Source: JAUUZQ01 sp964538375 (GTDB taxonomy: Bacteria; Bacteroidota; Bacteroidia; Bacteroidales; GCA-2748055). From it: a stretch of DNA of 64,000 nt. How positions within the stretch are numbered: position 1 is the first letter of the stretch; each line of letters begins with the position of its first letter. This document shows, one piece after another, positions 28,751 to 37,911 of this stretch. The stretch is from contig CAZIFQ010000001.1 of assembly GCA_964538375.1 (NCBI GenBank), forward strand, positions 186,001 through 250,000. The letters are read 5' to 3'. A program made the position numbers and the translations under genes. The notes beneath the pieces are model-generated. The model ran no database searches and was not told where the DNA came from. It saw only the letters and a program-made list of their open reading frames with translations.

Positions 28751-31700
28751 ATGAAACCAACCTTCCTATTTGGGTTTGATATCGGTTCAATTTCAATAAA
28801 TACCGTTGTTATGGATAACGGCGGTAAGATTATCGAGGAGCGCTACGATTACAACCACGGAAAGCCCTTTGAAAAGCTTAAAGAGATTCTAGATATACTT
28901 GAGCAGAGCTACTCCAGGGAACAGTTCGAAAACCTGAGCTTTACCGGAACTGGCGGGAAACTGGCTGCCAGTTTACTGGGAGGCAGCTTTGTAAACGAGA
29001 TCGTGGCCCAGTCCACTTCTGTGTCCAGGCTCTATCCTCAGGTGAGGACTATTTTCGAAATGGGCGGGGAGGATTCCAAACTGATATTTATGGACAAACT
29101 GGAAGACAATACCTCCAGGCTCTCCGACTTCGAAATGAATACCCTCTGTGCTGCGGGCACGGGGTCCTTCCTGGACCAGCAAGCCAAACGCATTGGTATA
29201 TCCATTGAGAATGAGTTTGGGGAACTTTCACTCAAATCAAAAGATCCACCCCGGATTGCAGGACGCTGCAGTGTATTTGCCAAAACCGATATGATCCACC
29301 TGCAGCAGATCGCTACGCCTGTACATGATATTGTTGCCGGACTTTGCTTTGCCGTGGCCCGCAACTTCATCAGCTCCCTGGGAAGGGGTAAAACTATCAG
29401 GTTCCCTGTAATGTTCCAGGGAGGCGTCTCCTCCAACATCGGCGTGGTCAGGGCTTTCCGTGAGTTACTTAAAGCAAAGGAGGGGGAAATTCTGATTCCC
29501 GACCACAACACCTCCATGGGAGCCATAGGAGCCGTGTTCAATACCCTGGAAAACGGCGCTGAGATCAATAACGGATACCATGGAACAAAAGAGCTTAACG
29601 ACTATATTCATGGTGAAAAATCGAGGGGAAAATCCTTTGCACCCCTCACCGCTCCCGTATCAGATATCCACAAGGAAGTATATCCATTGCCCGAATCAGA
29701 AGAAAAATACGAAGTATATCTTGGGCTCGATGTTGGTTCGCTGAGTACCAATGTTGTACTGATCGATGACCAAAACCATGTGATTGCACGCAGGTACCTC
29801 CCCACTGCCAGCAAACCCTTAGAGGCCATCAGGAGAGGCATGTTGGAAATTTATGAAGAGATGGGCGACCGAGTAGTGATAAAAGGTGCAGGAACCACCG
29901 GGTCGGGTCGCTACCTAACCGGAGATTTCGTGGGGGCCGATGTGATCCGTAACGAGATTACCGCACAGGCCACTGCAGCCATTTCATACGACCCTGAGGT
30001 GGATACCGTTTTTGAAATCGGCGGACAGGATTCCAAGTTTATCAGCATCGACAAAGGAGTGGTGGTAGATTTCGAGATGAACAAGGTGTGTGCCGCCGGT
30101 ACAGGATCCTTCCTGGAGGAGCAGGCCGAAAAGCTGGATATCAACATTATCGAAGAGTTCGGGGAGATGGCGCTGAGGGCTAAGAAACCGGCCGGACTAG
30201 GTGATCGTTGTACGGTGTTTATGGAATCGGACCTGAACGCTTTTCAGCAAAGGGGTGTGGAGAAAGAGAATCTGGTAGGCGGACTGGCCTATTCCATTGT
30301 ACACAACTATATCAACAAGGTAGTCCGCAAGAAACGGGTGGGCAACCACATCCTCTTCCAGGGTGGAGTCACCAACAACAGGGCCGTGGTGGCCGCATTT
30401 GAAAAAGTAACCGGCAAAAAGATTCATATCCCGCCCCATTTCGATGTAACCGGGGCCATTGGCGCCGCCATGCTGGCCAGGGACCATATTATAGAAAACA
30501 ATCTACAAACCCGTTTTAAGGGATTTGATATCAGCAAGATCCCCTACACAGTGGATAAATTCACCTGCAAGGCATGCTCCAACCAGTGCGAGATCAGGCG
30601 GGTACGGATAGAGGGAGAGAAAAAACCGCTCTTTTACGGGGGAAGATGCGAGAAGTATGAAATGGACGACCGTAAGGGGAAAGGAGAGGGTATTCCCAAC
30701 TATTTTGAGGAGCGGGTCGGTATGCTGATGGATGGCTATCAACCGGAAACAAACCCGGATCCGGAAAAAATCACCATTGGAATCCCGCGCGGACTGATGG
30801 TCTTCTACCAGCAGTTTCCCTACTGGAGTACTTTCTTTAAAGAATTGGGCTTTAATGTAGTTATATCGGACGAAACCAACAATTCCATCATCAAGAAAGG
30901 CCTGACCAAAATAATAGCAGAAACCTGTTTCCCTGTGGAAGTCATGCATGGCCATGTATACGAGCTTCTCGACAATGAGGTGGACTATGTATTTACCCCC
31001 TTTATAATCAATTCCAAAGCAGAGAAGGACAATCCCACCTCCAATATCAGCTGCCCATGGGTACAGACGCTACCCTTTATGGTAAGCGCTTCCCTGCCAA
31101 AAGAACAACAGGAAAGACTGCTTTCGCCAGCACTTAACTTCCGCTACTACGGGAAAGTGGTGGAGAAAGAGCTTTATGATTACTTCGGAAAACGATTCAA
31201 ACTGAGCAAAAAGCAGATTGTAGAGGCCATGAAGAAGGCCGATGCAAAGCAGGAGCATTTCGAAGAGCAGGTCAGGGTACGGGGACGTGAAGTAATGGCC
31301 TCCCTTCCTGACGACAAAGAGTGTGTAGTCATTATTGGACGCCCTTACAATACCGGCGATCCAGCACTTAACCTGGGTATGGTGGAGAAACTGATTAACC
31401 TAGAGGTGCTCCCCATCCCCACAGACTACCTTCCCCTGGAAGAGGAGCATATTACCAGGGATTACAATAAGATGTACTGGCCCAATGGTCAGAAAGTCCT
31501 GGCAGCATCCCGGATCATTGCCAGGGATGACCGGCTTCATGGTATTTATATGGGTAATTTCCGGTGCGGACCAGACTCTTTCCTGGCTCACTTTGTGAAC
31601 GAAGAGATGGCCGGGAAACCCTATATGGAGCTTGAGATCGATGAGCATGGGGCAGATGCCGGGATGATTACCCGGTATGAAGCCTTCCTGGATAGTCTGA

Positions 31701-33004
31701 GAGGCTCAAAAATAAACTCGGGCAAGAAAAAAGATGTGATTACCCCCAGAGCCATGGTTTCATCTCCTATGAAGGACAGGATTCTCTACTTCCCTTACAT
31801 GAGTGATGCCTCTTATGTGATGGCAGCTGTTTGCAGAAGCTTTGGAATTGCGTCGGAATCGCTTCCCATGCAGACCCAGGAGGAGGTCGACCTGGCCAGG
31901 GAACATACTTCCGCCAGGGAGTGCTACCCCATGATCTGTACCACGGGCAGCTTCCTGAAAAAACTGATGGAGCCGGGCATTGACCCAACCAGGGTCAGTT
32001 TCTTTATGCCCGACCATAACGGGCCCTGTCGGTTTGGGCAATACAACCGCTTCCAGAGGGTCCTCTTTGACAGGCTCGGTTTTTCGAAGGCCGAAATTAT
32101 TGCACCTAGCAATGATGACTCTTATGAGTCTATTTCGGGCGGACATGGTTCCAAATTCCGGCTAAACGCATGGAAAGGATTTGTGGCGATGGATATGATC
32201 CGGAAACTGAAACAGGAACGGAAACCTTACGAATTGGTACCAGGAAGTGTTGATAAAATGTATAAGCATGCGCTGGCAGACCTGGTCCGATGTATGGAAA
32301 ACGGGGCTGACGACCTCACAGACATCCTGGCCGGGATTGCTCATGGATTCACACAAATTCCCCTTTCCAATGGAAAACGAAAACCGGTCATCGCAGTGGT
32401 TGGAGAGATCTTCATGCGGGATAACGACTTTTGCAGCGGTCACCTGATCTCCAGGCTGGAAAAAATTGGTGCAGAAACATGGATCGCACCCTTCGCTGAA
32501 TGGCTCTCCTACTCCACTATTCGCTATACCCGCGACAGCAGGTGGAAAGGAGATTTTAAAGGGGTGATCAAATCCAAGCTGCAAGAGTATTTCCAGGAGC
32601 GAATCGCCAAAAAAATTATCAACCCGTTCCATGATATCTTTGACCATGACAAGGAAGTGGCTGTAAAGGATATGCTGAATGCCTGCGGACCCTATGTGCA
32701 CAGGCACTATGATGGCGATCCCGCCCTCAACCTGGGCACCTCGGCCATCCTGGCGGACAAAGGAATCTCCGGAATTGCCAATATGTTACCCTTTACTTGC
32801 ATGCCCGGAACCGTGGTGGCCGCAGTCTCAGACCAGCTAAGACAGGATAAGGGGGGTATTCCCTATGTGAATATTGCCTATGACGGACAGGAGGATGCTT
32901 CCATTGAACTAAGATTGCAGGCCTTTATGTACCAAGCCATTTTGTACGCAGAAGAGAAAGGTCTTACTAAGGTCGATATTAACCAGCGGGTACTGAACAC
33001 ATAG
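28751..33004 (+). CDS. Giant acyl-CoA dehydratase activase-type protein
   Basis: A 1417-residue cytoplasmic protein of the 2-hydroxyacyl-CoA dehydratase activator superfamily (BadF/BadG/BcrA/BcrD). Two ASKHA ATPase domains are in tandem: residues 5-270 (GFDIGSISINTVVMD, GGEDSKLIFMD, CAAGTGSFLDQQAKR) and 324-590 (GLDVGSLSTNVVLIDD, GGQDSKFISIDK, CAAGTGSFLEEQAEK). Cys in CAAGTGSF should bind the shared [4Fe-4S] cluster. A Cys motif FTCKACSNQCEI (about 610) and GGRCEKYE follow, then a DUF2229-like domain and a HgdB/COG3581-like C-terminal part (FTCMPGTVVAAVSD). The family couples ATP hydrolysis to low-potential electron transfer. No dehydratase partner lies nearby. It is visibly more GC-rich than the flanking genes. 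Confidence 0.92.
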   Translation: MKPTFLFGFDIGSISINTVVMDNGGKIIEERYDYNHGKPFEKLKEILDILEQSYSREQFENLSFTGTGGKLAASLLGGSFVNEIVAQSTSVSRLYPQVRTIFEMGGEDSKLIFMDKLEDNTSRLSDFEMNTLCAAGTGSFLDQQAKRIGISIENEFGELSLKSKDPPRIAGRCSVFAKTDMIHLQQIATPVHDIVAGLCFAVARNFISSLGRGKTIRFPVMFQGGVSSNIGVVRAFRELLKAKEGEILIPDHNTSMGAIGAVFNTLENGAEINNGYHGTKELNDYIHGEKSRGKSFAPLTAPVSDIHKEVYPLPESEEKYEVYLGLDVGSLSTNVVLIDDQNHVIARRYLPTASKPLEAIRRGMLEIYEEMGDRVVIKGAGTTGSGRYLTGDFVGADVIRNEITAQATAAISYDPEVDTVFEIGGQDSKFISIDKGVVVDFEMNKVCAAGTGSFLEEQAEKLDINIIEEFGEMALRAKKPAGLGDRCTVFMESDLNAFQQRGVEKENLVGGLAYSIVHNYINKVVRKKRVGNHILFQGGVTNNRAVVAAFEKVTGKKIHIPPHFDVTGAIGAAMLARDHIIENNLQTRFKGFDISKIPYTVDKFTCKACSNQCEIRRVRIEGEKKPLFYGGRCEKYEMDDRKGKGEGIPNYFEERVGMLMDGYQPETNPDPEKITIGIPRGLMVFYQQFPYWSTFFKELGFNVVISDETNNSIIKKGLTKIIAETCFPVEVMHGHVYELLDNEVDYVFTPFIINSKAEKDNPTSNISCPWVQTLPFMVSASLPKEQQERLLSPALNFRYYGKVVEKELYDYFGKRFKLSKKQIVEAMKKADAKQEHFEEQVRVRGREVMASLPDDKECVVIIGRPYNTGDPALNLGMVEKLINLEVLPIPTDYLPLEEEHITRDYNKMYWPNGQKVLAASRIIARDDRLHGIYMGNFRCGPDSFLAHFVNEEMAGKPYMELEIDEHGADAGMITRYEAFLDSLRGSKINSGKKKDVITPRAMVSSPMKDRILYFPYMSDASYVMAAVCRSFGIASESLPMQTQEEVDLAREHTSARECYPMICTTGSFLKKLMEPGIDPTRVSFFMPDHNGPCRFGQYNRFQRVLFDRLGFSKAEIIAPSNDDSYESISGGHGSKFRLNAWKGFVAMDMIRKLKQERKPYELVPGSVDKMYKHALADLVRCMENGADDLTDILAGIAHGFTQIPLSNGKRKPVIAVVGEIFMRDNDFCSGHLISRLEKIGAETWIAPFAEWLSYSTIRYTRDSRWKGDFKGVIKSKLQEYFQERIAKKIINPFHDIFDHDKEVAVKDMLNACGPYVHRHYDGDPALNLGTSAILADKGISGIANMLPFTCMPGTVVAAVSDQLRQDKGGIPYVNIAYDGQEDASIELRLQAFMYQAILYAEEKGLTKVDINQRVLNT

Positions 33005-33071
33005 AATTTTAATAAAATACGTTCTTATAAAAGGATTCAAGCTTAATGCAATATACGGAAGCGATGTTAAT

Positions 33072-33242
33072 CTATACTATCTCATCAGAAAGGCGGGTCT
33101 CATGCTTGGAAACTGCCTTGGGATCAAGTTCCAGATCTTCCTGGATTATTTTCCGAAGCAATCCTTTTGGCAAGTCCTGGTTTTTATGAACCGGGACGGT
33201 GGTCACTCTACCATCCGGGTATAAAATAACAAGCATGATCAT
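33072..33242 (-). pseudogene. hicA: HicA-type mRNA interferase relic (C-terminal part)
   Basis: The leftward frame reads YPDGRVTTVPVHKNQDLP, then KGLLRKIIQEDLELDPKAV. This is the second half of a HicA toxin (family pattern HPDGRxxTVPVHxxxxLxxGxLRxIL). The first half, with the N-terminal strand and the catalytic histidine segment, is absent: upstream of 33227 the frame becomes unrelated sequence that is the start region of the GH3 gene on the other strand. No HicB antitoxin is visible. The 33005-33071 stretch holds nothing I recognise. Confidence 0.65.
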
Positions 33243-35340
33243 GAAAAAATATTTATTAATTATACTGTTTGCAAGCTTTTTTCTGTCAAAAATCATTCCA
33301 CAAGCGCCAAGCATATTTAAGCCGCTTTCTTTTGAAGAGGCAGATCAAAAAGCTGATTCCATGCTACAGCTAATGACGCTGAAGGAGAAAATGAAATACA
33401 TTGGTGGTGACAATATATTCTTTACCAAAGCAATTAAGCGCCTTGAAATTCCCAGTATTCCATTTGTGGATGCCACACAAGGTGTTCGGCTCAACCCGGG
33501 AATTCTTCACCCGGGCATGAAAAAACCAGCAAAGAAAACTATAGCTTACCCATCTCCAATACTCCTGGCGGCCACCTGGAACAAAGCTGCTGCCTATCAA
33601 TATGCACACAGCATTGGTGAGGAATGCAGAGCTGCAGGACTGCCCGTGCTTTTAGGTCCGGGGTTCAACCTCTATAGAAATTCCCAATGCGGTCGAAATT
33701 TTGAATACTTTGGTGAAGATCCCCTTTTGGCGGGTAAGCTGATTGAGAGTTTTGTCACAGGACTGCAGGAAACAGGCACCATTGCTACACTGAAACATTT
33801 CATTGCCAACCAGACAGATTACTACAGGAGAAGAAGCAATTCCGTGCTTAGTGAAAGAGCACTACATGAAATTTATATGCCTGCATTCAAGTACGGCGTC
33901 GATGCCGGAGCCCTTGCGGTAATGACCTCCTATAACCTTGTAAATGGTGAATGGGCCGGTCAGAGTGATTTTGTCATAAACCACCTGCTAAGGGATGAAT
34001 TGGGTTTTCAGTGGTTGGTCATGACAGACTGGTTTTCAGTCTGGGATGGTGAAAAGTTGATCCATTCCGGGCAAGACCTGGAAATGCCTTTCAGGAAGGC
34101 AACAAAGAATGCAGATAAGCTGCTTAAGGAAAAGCGTATAACAGAAGAGGGCCTTGATCGCATGGTGAAAAATATCCTGAGGACGTTAATTGCTGTGGAT
34201 GCTTTTAACAGAGAAAAGGTGCCCCTTGGGAAGGCGGAATATGATCACCTGGAAGAAGTGGCGCTAAATACAGCAAGAGAAGGCATGGTCTTATTGCGAA
34301 ATAACAATGAATTATTGCCCATTGACAAATCAAAGAAACAACATATCCTGGCAACAGGAACATATTTAGATAAGTGGGTCTCCGGCAAAGGAGCAGCGCT
34401 GGTAAAGGGATATGATCATATTCTACTTAAGGATGCCCTTTTGAATGAATTCGGGAACCAGGTAACTTTTGTAAAGCATCCTTCAAAAGGTCAAATTGAA
34501 TCAGCCGATATTGTCCTTTTATGCATTGGAACACAGGATGGTGAAGGGTATGACCGTCCTTTTGACCTGCCAAAAAAAGATGAAGAGCTGGTTCAATTTT
34601 GCACAAAGTATAATCCAAATACAGTAGTCCTCGTTACCTCCGGAAGTGGAATAAATATGAGTAAGTGGAAATATGTTAGTTCCATTTTGTACACCTGGTA
34701 TATGGGACAAAACGGGGCTACGGCAGCGGCAGAGATACTCAGTGGAAAAACGAACCCATCCGGAAAGTTGCCCATGAGTATTGAAAAAAGATTCGAGGAT
34801 TCCCCGGCATTCGGATATATTCCTGAAGGAGAAACGCTTTATGAAGGATTTAAGATGAGGGCAGAAATGAAACATGAGGTATATGACGTACATTACAAGG
34901 AGGGCATTTTCGTGGGGTACCGTTGGTATGATGCAAAAGAAATCGAGCCGGAATTTTGTTTTGGCCATGGTCTAAGCTATACCTCCTTTACATATTCAGA
35001 TCTGGAGGTTTCCACAGAACAATTCTCTACAAATGAAGCTATAGAATTTAAAATAACCGTGAAGAACTCCGGCCCTGTTGATGGAAAGGAAACTGTCCAG
35101 GTCTATGTAAGTGATCCGGAATGTTCTGTTCCCAGGCCGGTAAAAGAACTAAAGCAATTTGAAAAAGTCTTCCTGAAGGCCGGTGAAACGAAAAAGCTAT
35201 CCTTACTACTTGAGCCATCTGCTTTTCAGTTCTGGCACCCGGAATTAAAAACATGGACCACAGAACCAGGAGAATTCGAGATTCTTGTTGGTGCCTCCAG
35301 CAGGGACATTCGCTTGAGTGAGAGTATAATTCTAAAATAA
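33241..35340 (+). CDS. Glycoside hydrolase family 3 beta-glucosidase
   Basis: Exo-acting beta-glycosidase of 700 residues, exported by a signal peptide (MKKYLLIILFASFFLSKII). It has a GH3 (beta/alpha)8 domain with GPGFNLYRNSQCGRNFEYF, KHFIANQTDYYRR and the nucleophile Asp263 in LVMTDWFSVW, a second alpha/beta domain (about 380-570, FVGYRWYDA, CFGHGLSYTSF) and a C-terminal fibronectin-III-like domain (about 600-700, KNSGPVDGKETVQVYVSD). Substrate is most likely beta-glucosides or related oligosaccharides. The start is ATG 33241; frames open farther upstream lie in the HicA relic. It is not part of the PUL at 52-63 kb. Confidence 0.93.
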   Translation: MKKYLLIILFASFFLSKIIPQAPSIFKPLSFEEADQKADSMLQLMTLKEKMKYIGGDNIFFTKAIKRLEIPSIPFVDATQGVRLNPGILHPGMKKPAKKTIAYPSPILLAATWNKAAAYQYAHSIGEECRAAGLPVLLGPGFNLYRNSQCGRNFEYFGEDPLLAGKLIESFVTGLQETGTIATLKHFIANQTDYYRRRSNSVLSERALHEIYMPAFKYGVDAGALAVMTSYNLVNGEWAGQSDFVINHLLRDELGFQWLVMTDWFSVWDGEKLIHSGQDLEMPFRKATKNADKLLKEKRITEEGLDRMVKNILRTLIAVDAFNREKVPLGKAEYDHLEEVALNTAREGMVLLRNNNELLPIDKSKKQHILATGTYLDKWVSGKGAALVKGYDHILLKDALLNEFGNQVTFVKHPSKGQIESADIVLLCIGTQDGEGYDRPFDLPKKDEELVQFCTKYNPNTVVLVTSGSGINMSKWKYVSSILYTWYMGQNGATAAAEILSGKTNPSGKLPMSIEKRFEDSPAFGYIPEGETLYEGFKMRAEMKHEVYDVHYKEGIFVGYRWYDAKEIEPEFCFGHGLSYTSFTYSDLEVSTEQFSTNEAIEFKITVKNSGPVDGKETVQVYVSDPECSVPRPVKELKQFEKVFLKAGETKKLSLLLEPSAFQFWHPELKTWTTEPGEFEILVGASSRDIRLSESIILK

Positions 35341-35568
35341 ACCACTAAGGATTACACCCCGTTTGAGGAGTCGGTAGACCTCGGTTGCGTTAAAAGACTT
35401 TTTGATAGGGGTTTCCACCACTATAGCAAAACCGTCAACACTTCCGTCAACACCTTGAATGAAACTAAGTCTAGAATAATTTTGTACTTTTATCATTATG
35501 AATTCTTTAGTTGGATCAAATCTTTATTAACAAAGTCCGTTAAAAAATATAACTTAACATAAATCACT
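35341..35568. other. Intergenic segment with short direct repeat
   Basis: No gene recognised. It holds two close copies of CCGTCAACAC (in a stretch around 35436-35458, spaced 12 nt start to start), and the leftward strand is open for about 38 codons (ATEVYRLLKRGVILSG) without a family match. It may be a relic, but I cannot name it. Confidence 0.3.
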
Positions 35569-35793
35569 ATGAAAAAAATCTCAGCCCTCCTCGTTGCAAC
35601 TCTATTCTTGTTTGCCTGCTCCGGCACACCGGATCAGCCAAAAGAATCATCAAAAGTTGAGTCGGAAACAGTTGATACAGAAGTAATTGTAGATGATACA
35701 ACTTTTCAATCCCTAGAGAATACAGCAAATGAAATTGCTGATGAAGCAGAAGAACTTGCTACTGAAGTTGAAAACTTAATTGATAACCTGTAA
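35569..35793 (+). CDS. Small acidic lipoprotein
   Basis: A 74-residue lipoprotein: MKKISALLVATLFLFACSG gives a clear lipobox with Cys17. The mature part is very acidic (about 18 Glu/Asp), low in complexity and predicted helical (ANEIADEAEELATEVENLI), like a short coiled coil. No known family. It is followed after 12 nt by a Lys/Glu-rich exported protein, so the two probably form an operon. Confidence 0.7.
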   Translation: MKKISALLVATLFLFACSGTPDQPKESSKVESETVDTEVIVDDTTFQSLENTANEIADEAEELATEVENLIDNL

Positions 35794-35805
35794 AATGAAC
35801 CTATA

Positions 35806-36333
35806 ATGAAAAAATTAATAATCAGTTTATTAACTATTTGCATGATCTGTTTTGCGTATGATGCATATGGACAAAAAAAGGAGAAGACCGATAAAGGAAA
35901 AGAAAAAAAGGAGAATGTAGCTCCTCAGAAAAAAGAGAAGAAAGAAAAAGAAAAAGGAAAAAAAGGTAATGCTTATGGAAAAGATAAAGACGATCTGAAG
36001 GGAAAGGAATTTGGTCAGGTGCGTGCAGCTGAAGCACAGGAGAAAGTTGAAAAATCTGGAGAGAAACTTGATGAGGCTGAAGTTAAGATCAATGAATCTA
36101 AAACAAAACTTAAAGATGCTAAAGTTAAGCTAGAGGAGAAAAAAGCGGCAAGTGAGATCACTGAAGAAGAGTTTGAGAAAAAGATGAAAGTCGTTGAGGA
36201 ATTGGAGAAAAAAAGCGAGGATCTTGAAATGAAAAAGCAAGAACAGGAAAAGATTATTGAAGTAGAAAAGAAGAAGATCACAGAATTAAAAAAAGATGTT
36301 GAAGTCAGGGAAATTGAAAAGGATAATGATTGA
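35806..36333 (+). CDS. Exported Lys/Glu-rich coiled-coil protein
   Basis: A 175-residue protein with a signal peptide (MKKLIISLLTICMICFAYDA, cleavage before the QKKEK stretch). The mature chain is first strongly Lys/Glu-rich and repetitive (residues 25-65), then a long heptad-type coiled coil (about 75-170). The composition is typical of periplasmic or surface linkers, with no catalytic motif. It directly follows a small acidic lipoprotein. A strong terminator lies 34 nt after its stop. Confidence 0.7.
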   Translation: MKKLIISLLTICMICFAYDAYGQKKEKTDKGKEKKENVAPQKKEKKEKEKGKKGNAYGKDKDDLKGKEFGQVRAAEAQEKVEKSGEKLDEAEVKINESKTKLKDAKVKLEEKKAASEITEEEFEKKMKVVEELEKKSEDLEMKKQEQEKIIEVEKKKITELKKDVEVREIEKDND

Positions 36334-36366
36334 AGTTATCGGTAAAACTGCATAAACACAAATAAA

Positions 36367-36405
36367 GAATCCCGCAAGACATTAGTTTTGCGGGATTCAG
36401 TTTTT
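36367..36405 (+). terminator. Intrinsic terminator
   Basis: GAATCCCGCAA (36367-36377) pairs perfectly with TTGCGGGATTC (36388-36398), followed by AGTTTTT. It ends the small exported-protein operon and may also act from the other side for tRNA-Phe. Confidence 0.85.
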
Positions 36406-36411
36406 GATGTG

Positions 36412-36484
36412 TGGTGCCAGCTGGAATTGAACCAGCGACACCAGGATTTTCAGTCCTGTGCTCTACCAACTGAGCTATGGCACC
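36412..36484 (-). tRNA. tRNA-Phe (GAA)
   Basis: A 73-nt cloverleaf on the minus strand. The acceptor stem is GGTGCCA with TGGCACC, the D-arm reads GCTCAGTTGGTAGAGC, the anticodon loop CTGAAAA carries GAA, and the T-arm has GCTGG TTCAATT CCAGC. CCA is not encoded. The discriminator base is A. The proper 5' end, read on the minus strand, is at 36484. Confidence 0.95.
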
Positions 36485-36668
36485 ATCATGTTTTGCTTTT
36501 AAAAATTACTGCCAACTGTTCCTTAAACAAGTTCAGGATGACTTCGGCACCATCATTTTTGCTTAAAAGCGAGGCAAATTTAACCACATTTTTGAAACCC
36601 TCAAACTAATTTGCAAGAAGTTTCTCTTTAGAACTCATCTAAATAGATTAATTGTGAGAGAGTTTATA

Positions 36669-36676
36669 TACTTTTG
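36669..36676 (+). promoter_or_regulatory. Candidate Bacteroidota -7 element, TACTTTTG
   Basis: TACTTTTG matches the TAnnTTTG consensus and lies only 9 nt before the ATG of the M16 peptidase gene, so transcription would start within a few bases of the start codon. A -33 TTTG at the usual distance is not present (TTG at 36652 is too close). Possible, but weak. Confidence 0.35.
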
Positions 36677-36684
36677 TGTCCATA

Positions 36685-37911
36685 ATGAAAGAGCAATTTG
36701 AAACATATACTTTGCCGAATGGCGTGCGGCTGGTACACAGCAGGAACCGTTCTGAGGTGGCCCACTTTGGGCTGCTGGCACACACCGGCACACGCGACGA
36801 AGCAGAGGAAGAACATGGGCTGGCACACTTTATGGAACATATGTTCTTTAAAGGAACGCCAAAGAAATCTGCCTACCAGATTATTTGCCGGCTTGAAGAT
36901 GTGGGGGGAGAAGTGAATGCCTATACCACAAAAGAAGAAACAGCGCTGTATGCCTCTTTCCTGAAAGGAGACATGCGTAAAGCCATTGAGCTAATCCAGG
37001 ATATTTTTCTTAATTCTACCTTTTCTCCTAAAGAAAGGAAAAAAGAGGCAGAGGTAATTTTCAGTGAAATACAGAATTATGAGGACACCCCTTCGGAATT
37101 GATCTTTGATCATGCCGAAGAGTTGTTGTTTCCCAATCATCCCATTGGTAGAAATATTCTTGGAACAGAAGAGTCACTAAAAAGATTTCAGAATGGCCTG
37201 GTAGAAAATTTCAGGCAAGACAATTACTCCACCGATGAAATTGTACTTTGCTCCGTTGGCAATATCTCCTTTAAGAAAATGACTGCGTTTGCTGATCGTT
37301 TCTTTGGAGATATACCCTCAAAATCACGCACACGTCAGCGAAACAGACCGGAAAGTGAATTAGGCAAGAAGCTGGTAATGAAAAGAAACACTTTTCAAAA
37401 ACATTGTATCATCTCTGGTGAGGCCTATTCCTATAAAGATGAAAATCGAATTGCCTTACACCTGCTAAATAATATACTTGGTGGGGCGGGAATGAATTCA
37501 AGATTGAATATGGCACTTCGGGAACGACGAGGATATACTTATAGTGCTGAATCACATTATATTACATACACTGATAGCGGGGCCTTAAATATCTATTTCT
37601 CGTGTGACAAAGAACGTTTTGAGCAGAGCATGAGCATCACCCACAAAGAGATGGGAAAACTTCGCGAAACGCTGATACCAGAAAAACGACTTCAGGATGC
37701 CAGGAGACAATTGCTGGGTCAAATTGCCATCTCTTCCGACAATGGAGAACACCTCATGTTGAGCATAGGAAAAAGCTTCCTGGTATTCAACCAGGTGGAC
37801 ACACTCAAAGAAATAGAACGTAAGCTCGAGGCCATCTCAGCTCAAAAATTACGGGAAGTGGCCAGGGAAATTCTTGAGCCAGCACGATTAAACACACTTA
37901 TCTACGAATAA
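36685..37911 (+). CDS. M16-family zinc metalloprotease
   Basis: Insulinase-like peptidase of 408 residues, the short single-unit type. The inverted zinc motif HFMEH lies at residues 48-52 (His48, Glu51, His52), with the third ligand glutamate in the EVIFSEIQNYED region about 75 residues later. The middle shows LGGAGMNSRLNMALRERRGYTYS, the conserved M16 C-terminal half. It has no signal peptide. Family members degrade small peptides, including presequence-like ones. I start at ATG 36685 (MKEQFETYTLPNGVR). It overlaps the methyltransferase gene by one base (TAATG). Confidence 0.93.
   Translation: MKEQFETYTLPNGVRLVHSRNRSEVAHFGLLAHTGTRDEAEEEHGLAHFMEHMFFKGTPKKSAYQIICRLEDVGGEVNAYTTKEETALYASFLKGDMRKAIELIQDIFLNSTFSPKERKKEAEVIFSEIQNYEDTPSELIFDHAEELLFPNHPIGRNILGTEESLKRFQNGLVENFRQDNYSTDEIVLCSVGNISFKKMTAFADRFFGDIPSKSRTRQRNRPESELGKKLVMKRNTFQKHCIISGEAYSYKDENRIALHLLNNILGGAGMNSRLNMALRERRGYTYSAESHYITYTDSGALNIYFSCDKERFEQSMSITHKEMGKLRETLIPEKRLQDARRQLLGQIAISSDNGEHLMLSIGKSFLVFNQVDTLKEIERKLEAISAQKLREVAREILEPARLNTLIYE

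Noticed and set aside
29038..32707. Several long antisense frames inside the activase gene (up to 181 codons)
   Set aside because: They mirror the sense codon pattern of a GC-richer gene; none shows a family motif.
33072..33314. A full 80-residue HicA-like gene
   Set aside because: Only the C-terminal 50 residues match; the N-terminal 30 are translations of the GH3 signal region on the other strand.
35341..35568. Integrase C-terminal relic
   Set aside because: The open leftward frame shows no catalytic R-H-R-Y pattern, so the idea cannot be supported.
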